Shown here one piece after another: positions 8,772 to 16,705 of a stretch of 64,000 nucleotides of DNA. The stretch's first letter is position 1. Each line of letters begins with the position of its first letter. The DNA is from an uncultured Chlorobiaceae bacterium (GTDB taxonomy: Bacteria > Bacteroidota > Chlorobiia > Chlorobiales > Chlorobiaceae), in assembly GCA_903820085.1 (NCBI GenBank), contig CAIJGA010000021.1:220265-284264 (forward strand), given 5' to 3'. The notes beneath the pieces were generated by a model that searched no databases, had not been told where the DNA came from, and saw nothing but the letters and a program-made list of their open reading frames with translations. A program made the position numbers and the translations under genes.

Positions 8772-10130
8772 ATGAGTCACACGATTCTGGTCGTTGAAGA
8801 TGAACCGGTGCAACTTGAGGCTATCTCAGGGTTTTTAAGCAAACAGGGTTACAAGGTACTGCAATCTTCTCGACCCTTTGATGCGCTTGCTTTGGCAAGG
8901 GAGCATGCGGTCGATATTGTGCTGACCGACTTCAAAATGCCCGAAATGAGCGGTGTAGAGCTGCTTGAAGCGCTCAAAAAAATGAATCCGGGCATTGAGG
9001 TGATCATCATGACCGCCTATGGCAGTGTGGAGTCGGCGACACAGGCAATGAAACTTGGAGCGGTGGACTATATCACCAAGCCAATTGATCTCCGTCAGCT
9101 TCAGCTCATGATCCGCAACACACTTGAACGTAAGCTGCTTGTCAGCGAAAACCGCCAGCTTCGCCGTCAACTTTCAGAGCGGTTCAGTTTTGAGGGCATT
9201 GTTGCGCAATCAACAGCCATGAGCCAGGTGATCAATATTGCCGGGCGGGTAGCCTCCAGCAATGCTCCTGTAATTATTACCGGCGAAACCGGCACAGGCA
9301 AGGAGCTTGTTGCCAAAGCGGTTCATTTTGCAGGTTCCCGCCGTGAGAAGCCCTTTGTGGCTGTTAACTGTGCCGCACTATCCGAAAATCTTCTTGAAAG
9401 CGAACTTTTCGGCCACGAAAAAGGAGCCTTTACAGGAGCTGACCGTCAGCGCAAGGGGCGATTTGAAACAGCGGAAGGCGGGACGCTTTTTCTTGATGAG
9501 GTCGGCGAAATTCCGCTCGCCCTGCAGGTAAAACTGCTCAGGGTTTTGCAGGAAAAATCATTTGAGCGTGTCGGAAGCTCTCACCCTCTGCCGGCAAATG
9601 TGCGCATTGTGGCGGCCACCAACCGCGACCTGGAAGTGATGGTGCGAGAGGGGGATTTCCGTGAAGATCTCTTCTATCGCCTGAATGTTGTTGCCATCCG
9701 CCTTCCACCCCTGCGGGAGCGTCGTGAAGATATCCCGCCGCTTATCGACGCCTTTATCAAGCGCTTTGCCTCCGAAAACAGCAAAAAAATTGCCGGCATT
9801 TCAAGGGAGGCTATGGATATGCTTATGAAACACTCCTATCCCGGCAATGTCCGCGAGCTCGAAAATATCATGCAGCAAGCCATTGTGCTTTGCCGTGGAG
9901 AGATGCTTGTGTGTGAGGATCTCCCGTTGAGAGTACATGAACCATTTTTTGAAAAACCCTCTTTTCTTGAAATGGAGGGGACATTTACCCAAAAAGTAGA
10001 GGCTTTTGAGAAGTCATTGATTCTTGCCGCATTGAAAGAGTCTGGCAATGTGCAGACCCGCGCATCTGAAAGGCTGGGAATAGGCGAACGGCACTTGAGA
10101 TACAAGCTGAAAAAATACGGGTTAAAATAA
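8772..10130 (+). CDS. Sigma-54-dependent response regulator (NtrC family)
   Basis: A 452-residue regulator with three domains in order: receiver (1-120) with the acidic pair E9/D10 and phospho-acceptor D53 in [12 protein letters not shown]+ activator domain with Walker A GETGTGKE, the sigma-54 contact loop GAFTGA and Walker-[12 protein letters not shown]; and a C-terminal Fis-type helix-turn-helix [18 protein letters not shown]. Phosphorylation would drive oligomer formation and ATP-dependent opening of sigma-54 promoters. A good candidate promoter with upstream half-sites lies just after this gene (10164-10302), so the next operon is its probable target. Confidence 0.96.
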   Translation: MSHTILVVEDEPVQLEAISGFLSKQGYKVLQSSRPFDALALAREHAVDIVLTDFKMPEMSGVELLEALKKMNPGIEVIIMTAYGSVESATQAMKLGAVDYITKPIDLRQLQLMIRNTLERKLLVSENRQLRRQLSERFSFEGIVAQSTAMSQVINIAGRVASSNAPVIITGETGTGKELVAKAVHFAGSRREKPFVAVNCAALSENLLESELFGHEKGAFTGADRQRKGRFETAEGGTLFLDEVGEIPLALQVKLLRVLQEKSFERVGSSHPLPANVRIVAATNRDLEVMVREGDFREDLFYRLNVVAIRLPPLRERREDIPPLIDAFIKRFASENSKKIAGISREAMDMLMKHSYPGNVRELENIMQQAIVLCRGEMLVCEDLPLRVHEPFFEKPSFLEMEGTFTQKVEAFEKSLILAALKESGNVQTRASERLGIGERHLRYKLKKYGLK

Positions 10131-10163
10131 TCCCCCAGCGATACGGTTGTCTGATCACAATGC

Positions 10164-10210
10164 CGACGATATGGTCGATTCAGCGACCGCTTGGTCGAAA
10201 ATTGGGCGAC
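10164..10210 (+). promoter_or_regulatory. Candidate enhancer sites for the NtrC-type regulator
   Basis: The half-site GGTCG and its complement CGAC(C) alternate at 10164, 10173, 10184, 10193 and 10207, so same-direction copies are 20-23 bp apart, about two helical turns. The clearest palindrome is GGTCG-N6-CGACC at 10173-10188. The block centres about 110 bp upstream of the -12 element of the sigma-54 promoter, a usual enhancer distance. Binding by the adjacent regulator is inferred. Confidence 0.6.
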
Positions 10211-10286
10211 TAGCGGTACTGGCAGCTATTTTGAGAATCAGAACAACATATTTTATAATCGATGATTACGGATTTAATAATTTTTT

Positions 10287-10302
10287 TGGCACGGTACTTG
10301 AT
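10287..10302 (+). promoter_or_regulatory. Sigma-54 (-24/-12) promoter
   Basis: TGGCACGGTACTTGAT matches the sigma-54 consensus TGGCACG-N4-TTGCT at all positions but one (A for C in the -12 dinucleotide). The -24 GG and the -12 G have the required 10-bp spacing. The promoter lies 53 bp upstream of the ATG at 10355 and directly downstream of a sigma-54 activator gene, which supports the call. Confidence 0.8.
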
Positions 10303-10354
10303 TATCTGAATGACGATAGCATAACGGAATGTTGCTAAAACAGGATGCAAAGCC

Positions 10355-10732
10355 ATGAGTTTTGTCAGAGTATTGATCGTTTTGCTTCTTGCTCTGTACT
10401 TGGGCAGTTTTACCTTGGAGGCAATGGCTGAAGAGCCAGCAAAAATAGGGACTAAGCAGTCAATACTCTCTGCTGAATGCAGGAGAAGCGTGATGCAAAA
10501 AAAGGTACAGTTTCTTGATAAAAATGGCGATGGTCTCAATGATCTTCTTCAGGACAGTGACGGTGATGGTATTCCTGATGGAAGGATCTGTAATGGTTCA
10601 GGATATTATGGTGCCGGTCGTGGAGGATTTTACTGGCAGGGAGGCGGCGGCATGATGAAGAATGGCACAGGAAATAGTGGATCAGGGAGAGGGTATGGCG
10701 GTGGATTCCGTCATGGAGGCGGAAGAAGATAG
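10355..10732 (+). CDS. Small secreted protein with calcium-loop repeats and Gly-rich tail
   Basis: A 125-residue protein of unknown function. Residues 1-25 form a signal peptide ending in LEAMA. The middle has two consecutive acidic loops, DKNGDGLND and DSDGDGIPDG, of the DxDxDG type seen in EF-hand and thrombospondin type-3 repeats, so calcium binding is likely. The C-terminal 45 residues are almost wholly Gly, Arg, Tyr, Ser and His, predicted disordered and basic. It is the first gene after the sigma-54 promoter and is followed closely by a cytochrome c gene. A single cysteine in each half might form a disulfide. Confidence 0.8.
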   Translation: MSFVRVLIVLLLALYLGSFTLEAMAEEPAKIGTKQSILSAECRRSVMQKKVQFLDKNGDGLNDLLQDSDGDGIPDGRICNGSGYYGAGRGGFYWQGGGGMMKNGTGNSGSGRGYGGGFRHGGGRR

Positions 10733-10772
10733 GAAGAGAAACGGGGTACCAGAAAATTTAAATATTCTCAAA

Positions 10773-11189
10773 ATGAAGCGATTGTTATTGATGACAGGTA
10801 TGGGTCTGCTGTTCCACACGGCAGCAGAAGCGGCAACGAACATGCTGGATGGTCAGGCGATTTTTGACAGGAACTGTACAGTCTGTCATGCAATGAACCC
10901 GCCACCAAAATCAGCACCACCGATTATTGGGGTTATCTCTCAATATCACAATAAATTTCAGATGAAAGAGGATGGTGTCAATCACCTTGTTGCCTATCTG
11001 AAATTACCGAAAAAGCAAAACGCAGTTGAGCCACAAGCTATTACACGGTTTGGTCTTATGCCTCCTTCACCTCTTTCTTCTGCGGAATTAAGAGCTGTCG
11101 CTGGATGGGTCTGGGATCAGTATAACCCGGCCATGGGTGCCTGTGGTGGTTTCAGGGGTCAGGGCAGAATGAACAAATCCTGTAATTAG
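10773..11189 (+). CDS. Periplasmic monohaem cytochrome c
   Basis: A 138-residue class I-like cytochrome. A signal peptide (MKRLLLMTGM to about A21) precedes the haem motif C35-T-V-C38-H39, and M96 in FGLMPPSP is the probable sixth ligand. The frame is open upstream to 10662, but ATG 10773 begins exactly at the signal peptide. It lies 40 bp after the calcium-loop gene and 9 bp before the DUF4405 gene, so the three form an operon. It probably carries electrons to or from the membrane partner in the periplasm. Confidence 0.9.
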   Translation: MKRLLLMTGMGLLFHTAAEAATNMLDGQAIFDRNCTVCHAMNPPPKSAPPIIGVISQYHNKFQMKEDGVNHLVAYLKLPKKQNAVEPQAITRFGLMPPSPLSSAELRAVAGWVWDQYNPAMGACGGFRGQGRMNKSCN

Positions 11190-11198
11190 GGGACTACA

Positions 11199-12032
11199 AT
11201 GAAAAAATCATTCAGGTGGCGGGTATTTATAAGCTTCGGGCTTTTTATTGCCCTTTTCATGATGCTCGTTTCGGGCGTTATCCTCTATATCTCTCCTCCC
11301 GGCAGGGTTGCAAACTGGACGGACTGGCGATTGATCGGTCTTACAAAAACAGGATGGCGAAATCAGCATCTTATTTTTGGATTTGCCTTTATTCTGCTCT
11401 CACTCTTCCATCTTTTTCTGGTCAACTGGAAGGTGTTTTTATGCTACCTCAAAACAAAAACAGCAGAAGGAGTTAAGCCTCCAACAGAGTTGCTGGCTAT
11501 TCTGCTTCTTTCATCCTTGTTCGGAGTCGGAACCTATTATGGGTTCGAACCCTTTTCAGCAATTATACAGTTTGGTAACAGGATTTCCAGTTCATGGGAA
11601 AGCCAGGAAAAGAGAGCACCCGTTCCTCATGCTGAGCTTTTGACACTTATAGAGCTCTCGCAGCAGCCCGGTATGGGCGGTGATCCTGAAGCCCTGAAAA
11701 CAAAGCTCGAAAAATCAGGGTTAAAAGTGGCGTCTTCGAAAGAGACGCTTTCAGCAATAGCCGAGGCGAACGGCGTGGCGGCAGAAAAGGTATACGAACT
11801 GCTTGCGCCCGGAGAACATGGAAGGTCACCACTGGTCGGAAAGGGTTTTGGGCAAAAAACCCTGCAGCAGATAGCTGATGAGGCCGGTGTTTCAGCCACT
11901 TCACTGCAACTTGCGCTCCGTCAGAAAGGGGTTGAGGCAAAAACTGGTACGCCGCTCAAATCGATTGCTGAAGAGAATGGTATTGAGATGAGGGAGTTGC
12001 GGCAACTGCTTGAAACGATGATCACTCGTTAA
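11199..12032 (+). CDS. DUF4405-type membrane protein (cytochrome b-like) with three C-terminal helical repeats
   Basis: A 277-residue protein. The N-terminal part has hydrophobic segments at about 10-30, 56-76 and 96-116; H57 and H71 in QHLIFGFAFILLSLFHLF are placed like haem-b ligands of cytochrome b561/DUF4405 proteins. The C-terminal part is soluble and contains three similar units, LSAIAEANGVAAEKVYELL, LQQIADEAGVSATSLQLAL and LKSIAEENGIEMRELRQLL, each like a small helix-turn-helix. Similar tails occur on DUF4405 proteins that bind periplasmic partners, but the role is not established. Together with the upstream cytochrome c this suggests quinone-linked electron transfer. Confidence 0.8.
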   Translation: MKKSFRWRVFISFGLFIALFMMLVSGVILYISPPGRVANWTDWRLIGLTKTGWRNQHLIFGFAFILLSLFHLFLVNWKVFLCYLKTKTAEGVKPPTELLAILLLSSLFGVGTYYGFEPFSAIIQFGNRISSSWESQEKRAPVPHAELLTLIELSQQPGMGGDPEALKTKLEKSGLKVASSKETLSAIAEANGVAAEKVYELLAPGEHGRSPLVGKGFGQKTLQQIADEAGVSATSLQLALRQKGVEAKTGTPLKSIAEENGIEMRELRQLLETMITR

Positions 12033-12178
12033 AGCAATTCGGAAAGCTTGCATGTCTTTCTATCAACCCACGGGCGGAGGCGGAAAATAAAAAAAAGCGA
12101 AATCAGCTTGCTTGATTATTGGCATATGCTTATAATTGAGTTATAAAGTTTACTCTAACCAGTTATCAGTTTTTGTGT

Positions 12179-12580
12179 ATGAAAAGCGAAATGATCATCA
12201 CGATCGGCGAAGGAAAGAAGGTCGATGCGGAGTTTAATGGATTTACCATCCATACCGACCAGTCGGTACATGCAGGCGGCGAAGGTTCTGCTCCGGAGCC
12301 CTTCGCGCTTTTTCTTGCCTCTATCGGAACCTGCGCTGGTATCTATGTCTCTTCATTCTGTCAAAGCAGGGGTATCCCAACTGATGGCATCCGTCTCGTT
12401 CAGTCCCATTTTGTGAAAGAGTCAGGCCGTGGCATTGGAAAAATAGAGCTGGCCATCGAACTGCCTGCAAGCTTTCCCGAAAAATATAAGGAAGCTCTTA
12501 TTAGTTCAGCGAATCTCTGTGCCGTCAAAAAGCATATCATCAACCCGCCTGAATTTGTTGTAAAAACAGTTACTGCATAA
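12179..12580 (+). CDS. OsmC-family protein
   Basis: A 133-residue OsmC/Ohr-like protein. The two family cysteines are in ASIGTCAGIYV and SANLCAVKKHI. OsmC proteins reduce organic hydroperoxides, and many genes of this subgroup sit next to sulfur-transfer genes and may handle persulfides. The frame starts with TTG at 12173 but ATG 12179 is preferred; neither has a strong ribosome-binding site. It lies 146 bp after the DUF4405 gene and 28 bp before the SQR-like gene. Whether it belongs to the sigma-54 transcript or has its own promoter is unresolved. Confidence 0.85.
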   Translation: MKSEMIITIGEGKKVDAEFNGFTIHTDQSVHAGGEGSAPEPFALFLASIGTCAGIYVSSFCQSRGIPTDGIRLVQSHFVKESGRGIGKIELAIELPASFPEKYKEALISSANLCAVKKHIINPPEFVVKTVTA

Positions 12581-12608
12581 CTATCACGGAATCAACAGGG
12601 AGCTATTG

Positions 12609-13760
12609 GTGAAAAAGGCACTCATTTTGGGCGGGGGAATTGCAGGGGTTGCAGCAGCAATAGCTTTTCGCAAAAAAGGGTTTGAGGTAGAGCTGGTTTC
12701 TGAACGGGACTATCTCTTTATCTACCCCATATCCATCTGGATTCCTTTGGGTACTGTTGCGTTCAAGGATGTTTTGATGCCGTTGTCAGCACTTGCCGGC
12801 AAGCACGGTTTTTCGCTTACTATCGACAAGGTTATTGCTCTCGATGGCCGTCAAAAAACAGTCACCTTTGAAAAGGGGGGACTTCGTCAGGCACAGCCCA
12901 TTGTTGTTGTCGCCCTTGGCGCATCAAAGCTGAAACCAGAAGGCATTGAGCACACTTTTTCGATTTGCGGGAAACCTGAAGAGTCCCTGCTGCTCAAGAA
13001 AAAAATTGAAGAACTTGTTGCCCGTGGCAACGGTAAAATAGCTTTCGGATTTGGCGGTAATCCAAAAGATCCGAGTGGTGTAAGGGGTGGTCCGGCATTT
13101 GAACTCTTTTTCAATCTGCATCATCACCTGAAAAAGCTTGGGATTCGTAATCGCTTTGAGATGACCTTTTTTGCTCCCATGGCTGATCCCGGTGCCCGAA
13201 TGGGAAAAAAGGCACTGTCAGCGCTGTATGGCATGTTTAAAGCCAATAACTTTAAGGCACATTACGGTAAAAAAATCTGCCGGTTTGAACCGGACGGCAT
13301 TGTTTTTGAAGACCAAAGCAAGCTTCAGAGTGATCTTACCATGTTTATTGCTGCAGGTGACGGTCATGAAACTGTTCAAGCGTCAAATCTTCCCCAAAAT
13401 GATGCAGGGTTTATCCGTATAGATAATTTCTGTCGGATAGAGGGGATATCGGGATGGTATGCCGCTGGCGATGTTGCAGCCCTTGATGGTCCCGACTGGA
13501 AAGCAAAGCAAGGGCATCTGGCCGAATTGATGGCCAGAAATGCTGCCTGTAACGCATCAATAGAACATCTCAGTCAAAAGGGTGAAATGAAGGGCTATCA
13601 GGAACATTTGAATATTCTCTGTGTCATGGATATGGGCGATGGTGCAGGATTTGTCTATAAAAACAGTATCAGGGAGCTCTTTATTCCAATGCCCGTTGTT
13701 GGTCACTGGCTGAAAAAGGGTTGGGGTTATTACTACAAGCTTTCCAAAATGTGGTTATGA
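12609..13760 (+). CDS. Sulfide:quinone oxidoreductase-like FAD protein
   Basis: A 383-residue flavoprotein of the pyridine nucleotide-disulfide fold. The FAD dinucleotide motif is LGGGIAGVAAAIA at the N-terminus; VVVALGASKLKPEG and WYAAGDVAALDGPDW mark the second FAD contact. Cysteines in SICGKPE and NILCVMDMGDGAG lie near where SQR redox cysteines are found, but a full set could not be confirmed. SQR oxidises sulfide and passes electrons to quinone; the substrate here could differ. I chose GTG 12609 because AGGGAG ends six bases upstream, rather than TTG 12606. The stop overlaps the next gene start by four bases. Confidence 0.85.
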   Translation: MKKALILGGGIAGVAAAIAFRKKGFEVELVSERDYLFIYPISIWIPLGTVAFKDVLMPLSALAGKHGFSLTIDKVIALDGRQKTVTFEKGGLRQAQPIVVVALGASKLKPEGIEHTFSICGKPEESLLLKKKIEELVARGNGKIAFGFGGNPKDPSGVRGGPAFELFFNLHHHLKKLGIRNRFEMTFFAPMADPGARMGKKALSALYGMFKANNFKAHYGKKICRFEPDGIVFEDQSKLQSDLTMFIAAGDGHETVQASNLPQNDAGFIRIDNFCRIEGISGWYAAGDVAALDGPDWKAKQGHLAELMARNAACNASIEHLSQKGEMKGYQEHLNILCVMDMGDGAGFVYKNSIRELFIPMPVVGHWLKKGWGYYYKLSKMWL

Positions 13761-14224
13761 AAAATAAGCGGGTTGGTAGACCCACGCAATGCCGGAGCGT
13801 TCAGGATCTGCCGAAGGTCACCTGTTTCAAGCCGGATGGTGTTCCTCGCAATATGCTGCAAAGCATTGTGCTGACGGTTGATGAACTGGAGGCTATCAGA
13901 CTGGCGGATAAAGAGGGGTTGTATCAGGCCGATGCCGCCTTGAGGATGCAAGTTTCCCGTCCAACGTTTGGCCGTATTCTTGAGGCAGCTCACAAGAAAG
14001 TAGCTGAAGCTATTGTTGACGGAAAGCAGCTCTGCATCCAGGGGGGAGTTATCCGTTCTCTCTGTGACTCTCTGCCAACTGATCGTCAGGATATCTGTGT
14101 CTGTCCTGAATGTGGCTTTGAGCATCCGCATCTTCCGGGAGTGCCTTGCAGGGAAACATCCTGCCGAAATTGTGGCGCCTCCCTGAAGCGTATGGGAGGC
14201 TGTATGTCAGAGGCACAACCCTGA
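13757..14224 (+). CDS. DUF134 (UPF0251) DNA-binding protein with zinc-ribbon-like tail
   Basis: A 155-residue protein. The N-terminal part MKNKRVGRPTQCR plus VDELEAIRLAD and AALRMQVSRPTFGRIL is the DUF134 helix-turn-helix. After residue 110 there is a cysteine-rich extension, CVCPECGFEHPH and CRETSCRNCG, suggesting one or two metal-binding ribbons; family members are often only about 100 residues. The ATG overlaps the flavoprotein stop by four bases (ATGA), so translation is coupled. It could be the local repressor of the downstream part of the cluster. Confidence 0.88.
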   Translation: MKNKRVGRPTQCRSVQDLPKVTCFKPDGVPRNMLQSIVLTVDELEAIRLADKEGLYQADAALRMQVSRPTFGRILEAAHKKVAEAIVDGKQLCIQGGVIRSLCDSLPTDRQDICVCPECGFEHPHLPGVPCRETSCRNCGASLKRMGGCMSEAQP

Positions 14225-14269
14225 TGACTTCATTATATTCAGTCTAAAAACCATTTACTTTTTCTCACT

Positions 14270-14926
14270 ATGGCTGCCACCTGGAACAGTACGGATAAAT
14301 TTAATCGAGAGGCATCGCAATGGGATGAAAATCCTCAACGAAGAGCCGTTGCGCTTTGTGTTGCAAAAGCTATCATTGCAGCGACAAACCCCAACAAAAT
14401 CATGCGTGCTCTGGAGGTCGGATGCGGTACTGGTCTGGTTTCCATGGAAATTGCACCGTTGCTGAAAAGTCTTTTAGCCGTTGATACCTCCAGGGAGATG
14501 CTTGCTGTACTTCAGGAAAAAATCAGAATTTCCGGAATGGCGAATATCGAAACGAGCTGTACCAATCTTTCAGAATCCACTGAAACCGCTCTTAAGGCAA
14601 AAAAGTTTGAGCTGATCTACAGCAGCATGACCCTTCACCATATTGATGATACAGCAGGTTTTTTAAAACGGCTTTCTGATCTCCTTTGCCCCGGTGGTAT
14701 TGTCGCCTTGGCCGATCTTGATGTGGAAGATGGCTTGTTTCATGATGATCCGCTTGAAAAGGTCCATTACGGATTTGACAGAATAGAGCTTGCCGCTCTA
14801 CTGGATGCTGCAGGGCTACAGGTGACATCGTTTGAGACCATATATACCTTCAATAAAACAAACAGGTCAGGCATACTTGCAGCATATCCGGTATTTCTCG
14901 TCACGGCTAAAAAAGCAAGTTCCTAA
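14270..14926 (+). CDS. Class I SAM-dependent methyltransferase
   Basis: A 218-residue methyltransferase with motif I ALEVGCGTGLVSMEIAP, an acidic end to strand two (LLAVDTSREML) and the later motifs YSSMTLHHIDD and GGIVALADLD. This is the general UbiE/thiopurine-type fold; the substrate cannot be told. It follows DUF134 by 45 bp on the same strand. Its presence beside SQR-like and OsmC genes might mean thiol or metalloid methylation, which is speculation. Confidence 0.88.
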   Translation: MAATWNSTDKFNREASQWDENPQRRAVALCVAKAIIAATNPNKIMRALEVGCGTGLVSMEIAPLLKSLLAVDTSREMLAVLQEKIRISGMANIETSCTNLSESTETALKAKKFELIYSSMTLHHIDDTAGFLKRLSDLLCPGGIVALADLDVEDGLFHDDPLEKVHYGFDRIELAALLDAAGLQVTSFETIYTFNKTNRSGILAAYPVFLVTAKKASS

Positions 14927-14997
14927 GCTGTTGTTTATTGGATATTAAGGATAGTTCAGGATGAAATAACGGTGAGCGTATTGTAAATCGAAATCTT

Positions 14998-15225
14998 ATG
15001 AATCAAATAAATACTTCTGACATGAATATCGATCGCGTTGTCTTTGCAATTGCTGGCGTTTTTATTCTTTCCAGCATTCTACTCTCCATCTATCACGATC
15101 CGAACTGGCTCTGGTTTACAGGCTTTGTAGGGGCTAATCTTTTTCAGGCAGCATTTACAGGCTTCTGCCCGCTTGCCATCGTTCTCAAGCGTCTCGGTGT
15201 TGTCCCCGGTCATGCGTTCAAATAG
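14998..15225 (+). CDS. DUF2892 (YgaP-like) membrane protein
   Basis: A 75-residue protein with two hydrophobic helices: [17 protein letters not shown] and a second starting [17 protein letters not shown], followed by [14 protein letters not shown]. The GFCP motif is characteristic of DUF2892 proteins, which are the membrane part of the rhodanese YgaP and commonly neighbour sulfur-transfer genes. It is the last plus-strand gene of the cluster. Confidence 0.85.
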   Translation: MNQINTSDMNIDRVVFAIAGVFILSSILLSIYHDPNWLWFTGFVGANLFQAAFTGFCPLAIVLKRLGVVPGHAFK

Positions 15226-15300
15226 CATCAGCCGGTTTTTATTGATACGCGCAATTGTTTCAAGACATGCCCAAAACTGAATGATGATCTCGGAGAAATG

Positions 15301-15325
15301 AAAAAAGGCGGGAGATTATCCCGCC
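15301..15325 (-). terminator. Rho-independent terminator of the cytochrome c-555 gene
   Basis: GGCGGGA-N5-TCCCGCC (15307-15325) followed, on the minus strand, by six T (15301-15306). It is 27 bp past the stop of the cytochrome gene. In the plus direction there is no T-run. Confidence 0.92.
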
Positions 15326-15351
15326 CTTCAATCATCGTGAAATAAATGTGC

Positions 15352-15687
15352 TTATTTGCCTTGCTGAACGAGGTAAGCTACTGCATTGCCGACCTGTGCA
15401 TCGGTGAGTTTAGGATTGCCGCCCTTTGCAGGCATCGTTCCTTTTTTGCCAATGAAGCCTTTGATTGATTTGCTGACCAGCATAGCCTCGCCCTGAGCGA
15501 TACGAGGGGCCCATGCGACCTTGTCGCCCAATTTTGGTGCACCCATGAGGCCTGTTTTGTGGCAAGTCGTACAGCTTACATCATAGACAGCTTTGCCCGC
15601 AGCAGCATTATAGGCAGCCTTGGCTTCGGCAGAGCCTATTGAAACAACAAAAAGAGCACAAAGTGAGGCAGAAACAAAACGGGACAT
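15352..15687 (-). CDS. Cytochrome c-555
   Basis: A 111-residue precursor: signal peptide to about A25, then a mature protein of about 86 residues. Haem motif C39-T-T-C42-H43, and methionine ligand M85 in GTMPAKGGNPKLTDAQ. The mature sequence closely resembles, from memory, the small soluble cytochrome c-555 of Chlorobium, which shuttles electrons between thiosulfate/sulfide oxidation (Sox, FCSD) and the photosynthetic reaction centre in the periplasm. It has its own terminator and stands alone on the minus strand. Confidence 0.92.
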   Translation of the reverse strand: MSRFVSASLCALFVVSIGSAEAKAAYNAAAGKAVYDVSCTTCHKTGLMGAPKLGDKVAWAPRIAQGEAMLVSKSIKGFIGKKGTMPAKGGNPKLTDAQVGNAVAYLVQQGK

Positions 15688-15942
15688 AATCGGGTTCTCC
15701 TTGATTTTGGGTTTTGGACATGGAGTCTATATGAACAGCAACCATTTTAACATTATAACGCTTTTAATCAAAATGTAGATTTGTGCCTGATAAGCCTCCA
15801 GCAGGCTTCAAGTACCATGCATTCAGCAAGGGTGGATCATGTTTTCGTGCTGTTTTGTTGCATAAGGTTTATTTTTCTACTTTAATGCATCAGTAATAAG
15901 TGAGATCAACTTTATACAGCCATTTATGAAAGGAGATTACTC

Positions 15943-16479
15943 ATGAAAATCGAAACAGTTGAAACAAATGTTGAAGTGGTAGCTGAAAGTATCAACGACA
16001 CTCTGGATCGTGATCAGCGTATTGAGAAACATGCAAGAAATCACATTCTTGCCGCAATGGGTGTAGGACTTGTTCCGATACCATTGGTTGATTTGGTTGC
16101 TCTGATAGGCGTACAGCTTGATATGATCAGGACGCTTTCAGTTGAGTACGGTGTGCCATTCAGGCGTGACATCGGCAAATCGGTCATCACAACGTTGTTG
16201 GGTGGTTTTATTCCCGTAGCATTGGGTGGCACGCTCTCCAGCTTGATAAAATGCATTCCCTTGATTGGCCAGACGACCGGAGCCATTACCATGCCGGTTA
16301 TTTCAGGAGCCTCTACCTATGCAATCTACAAAGTCTTTATACAGCATTTTGAATCGGGCGGCACCTTCCTTGATCTGGATCCGGCAAAGGTCAAATCCTA
16401 TTTTGCCGAGCAGTTCACAAAAGGAAAACAGGTTGCTACTGATTTGAAAAAAGATGAAACAGCAAGCACGGCAAACTGA
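15943..16479 (+). CDS. DUF697-like membrane protein
   Basis: A 178-residue protein. After a polar 30-residue start come AAMGVGLVPIPLVDLVALIGVQ, a glycine-rich hydrophobic segment around 88-110 and another around 115-135. The combination of a pro-rich hydrophobic hairpin with VDLVAL and later GASTYAIYKVF is typical of DUF697/YcjF-related proteins. AAAGGAGA lies directly before the start. A strong hairpin follows the gene. Function is unknown; it is a stand-alone gene. Confidence 0.8.
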   Translation: MKIETVETNVEVVAESINDTLDRDQRIEKHARNHILAAMGVGLVPIPLVDLVALIGVQLDMIRTLSVEYGVPFRRDIGKSVITTLLGGFIPVALGGTLSSLIKCIPLIGQTTGAITMPVISGASTYAIYKVFIQHFESGGTFLDLDPAKVKSYFAEQFTKGKQVATDLKKDETASTAN

Positions 16480-16507
16480 TTAAATCTGCCTGTAACGGCA
16501 ACTGTCT

Positions 16508-16550
16508 AAAATAGCGCATAAGGGGTTAGTTTCTTTTTATGCGCTATTTT
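16508..16550 (+). terminator. Hairpin terminator after the DUF697-like gene
   Basis: A perfect 14-bp stem, 16508-16521 with 16537-16550, 15-base loop, ending in TTTT and followed by TATCTTTT. It lies 29 bp past the stop codon. Confidence 0.88.
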
Positions 16551-16705
16551 TATCTTTTATTCCTTATGCCGTTTTTGTTCAGTACTATGAGGAAAATTGC
16601 ATCACCCTTCTTGTTCCATTCCAATAATTTAGCTACCGTTTAAGGTCGGCACTCCTCCGTTCTCTTTACCGTCACCCTTGTACCCTAACCATTGGAGATT
16701 GTGTT

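Noticed and set aside
10147..10338. 63-codon open frame between the regulator and the calcium-loop gene
   Set aside because: It covers the sigma-54 promoter and half-sites and has no protein-like features.
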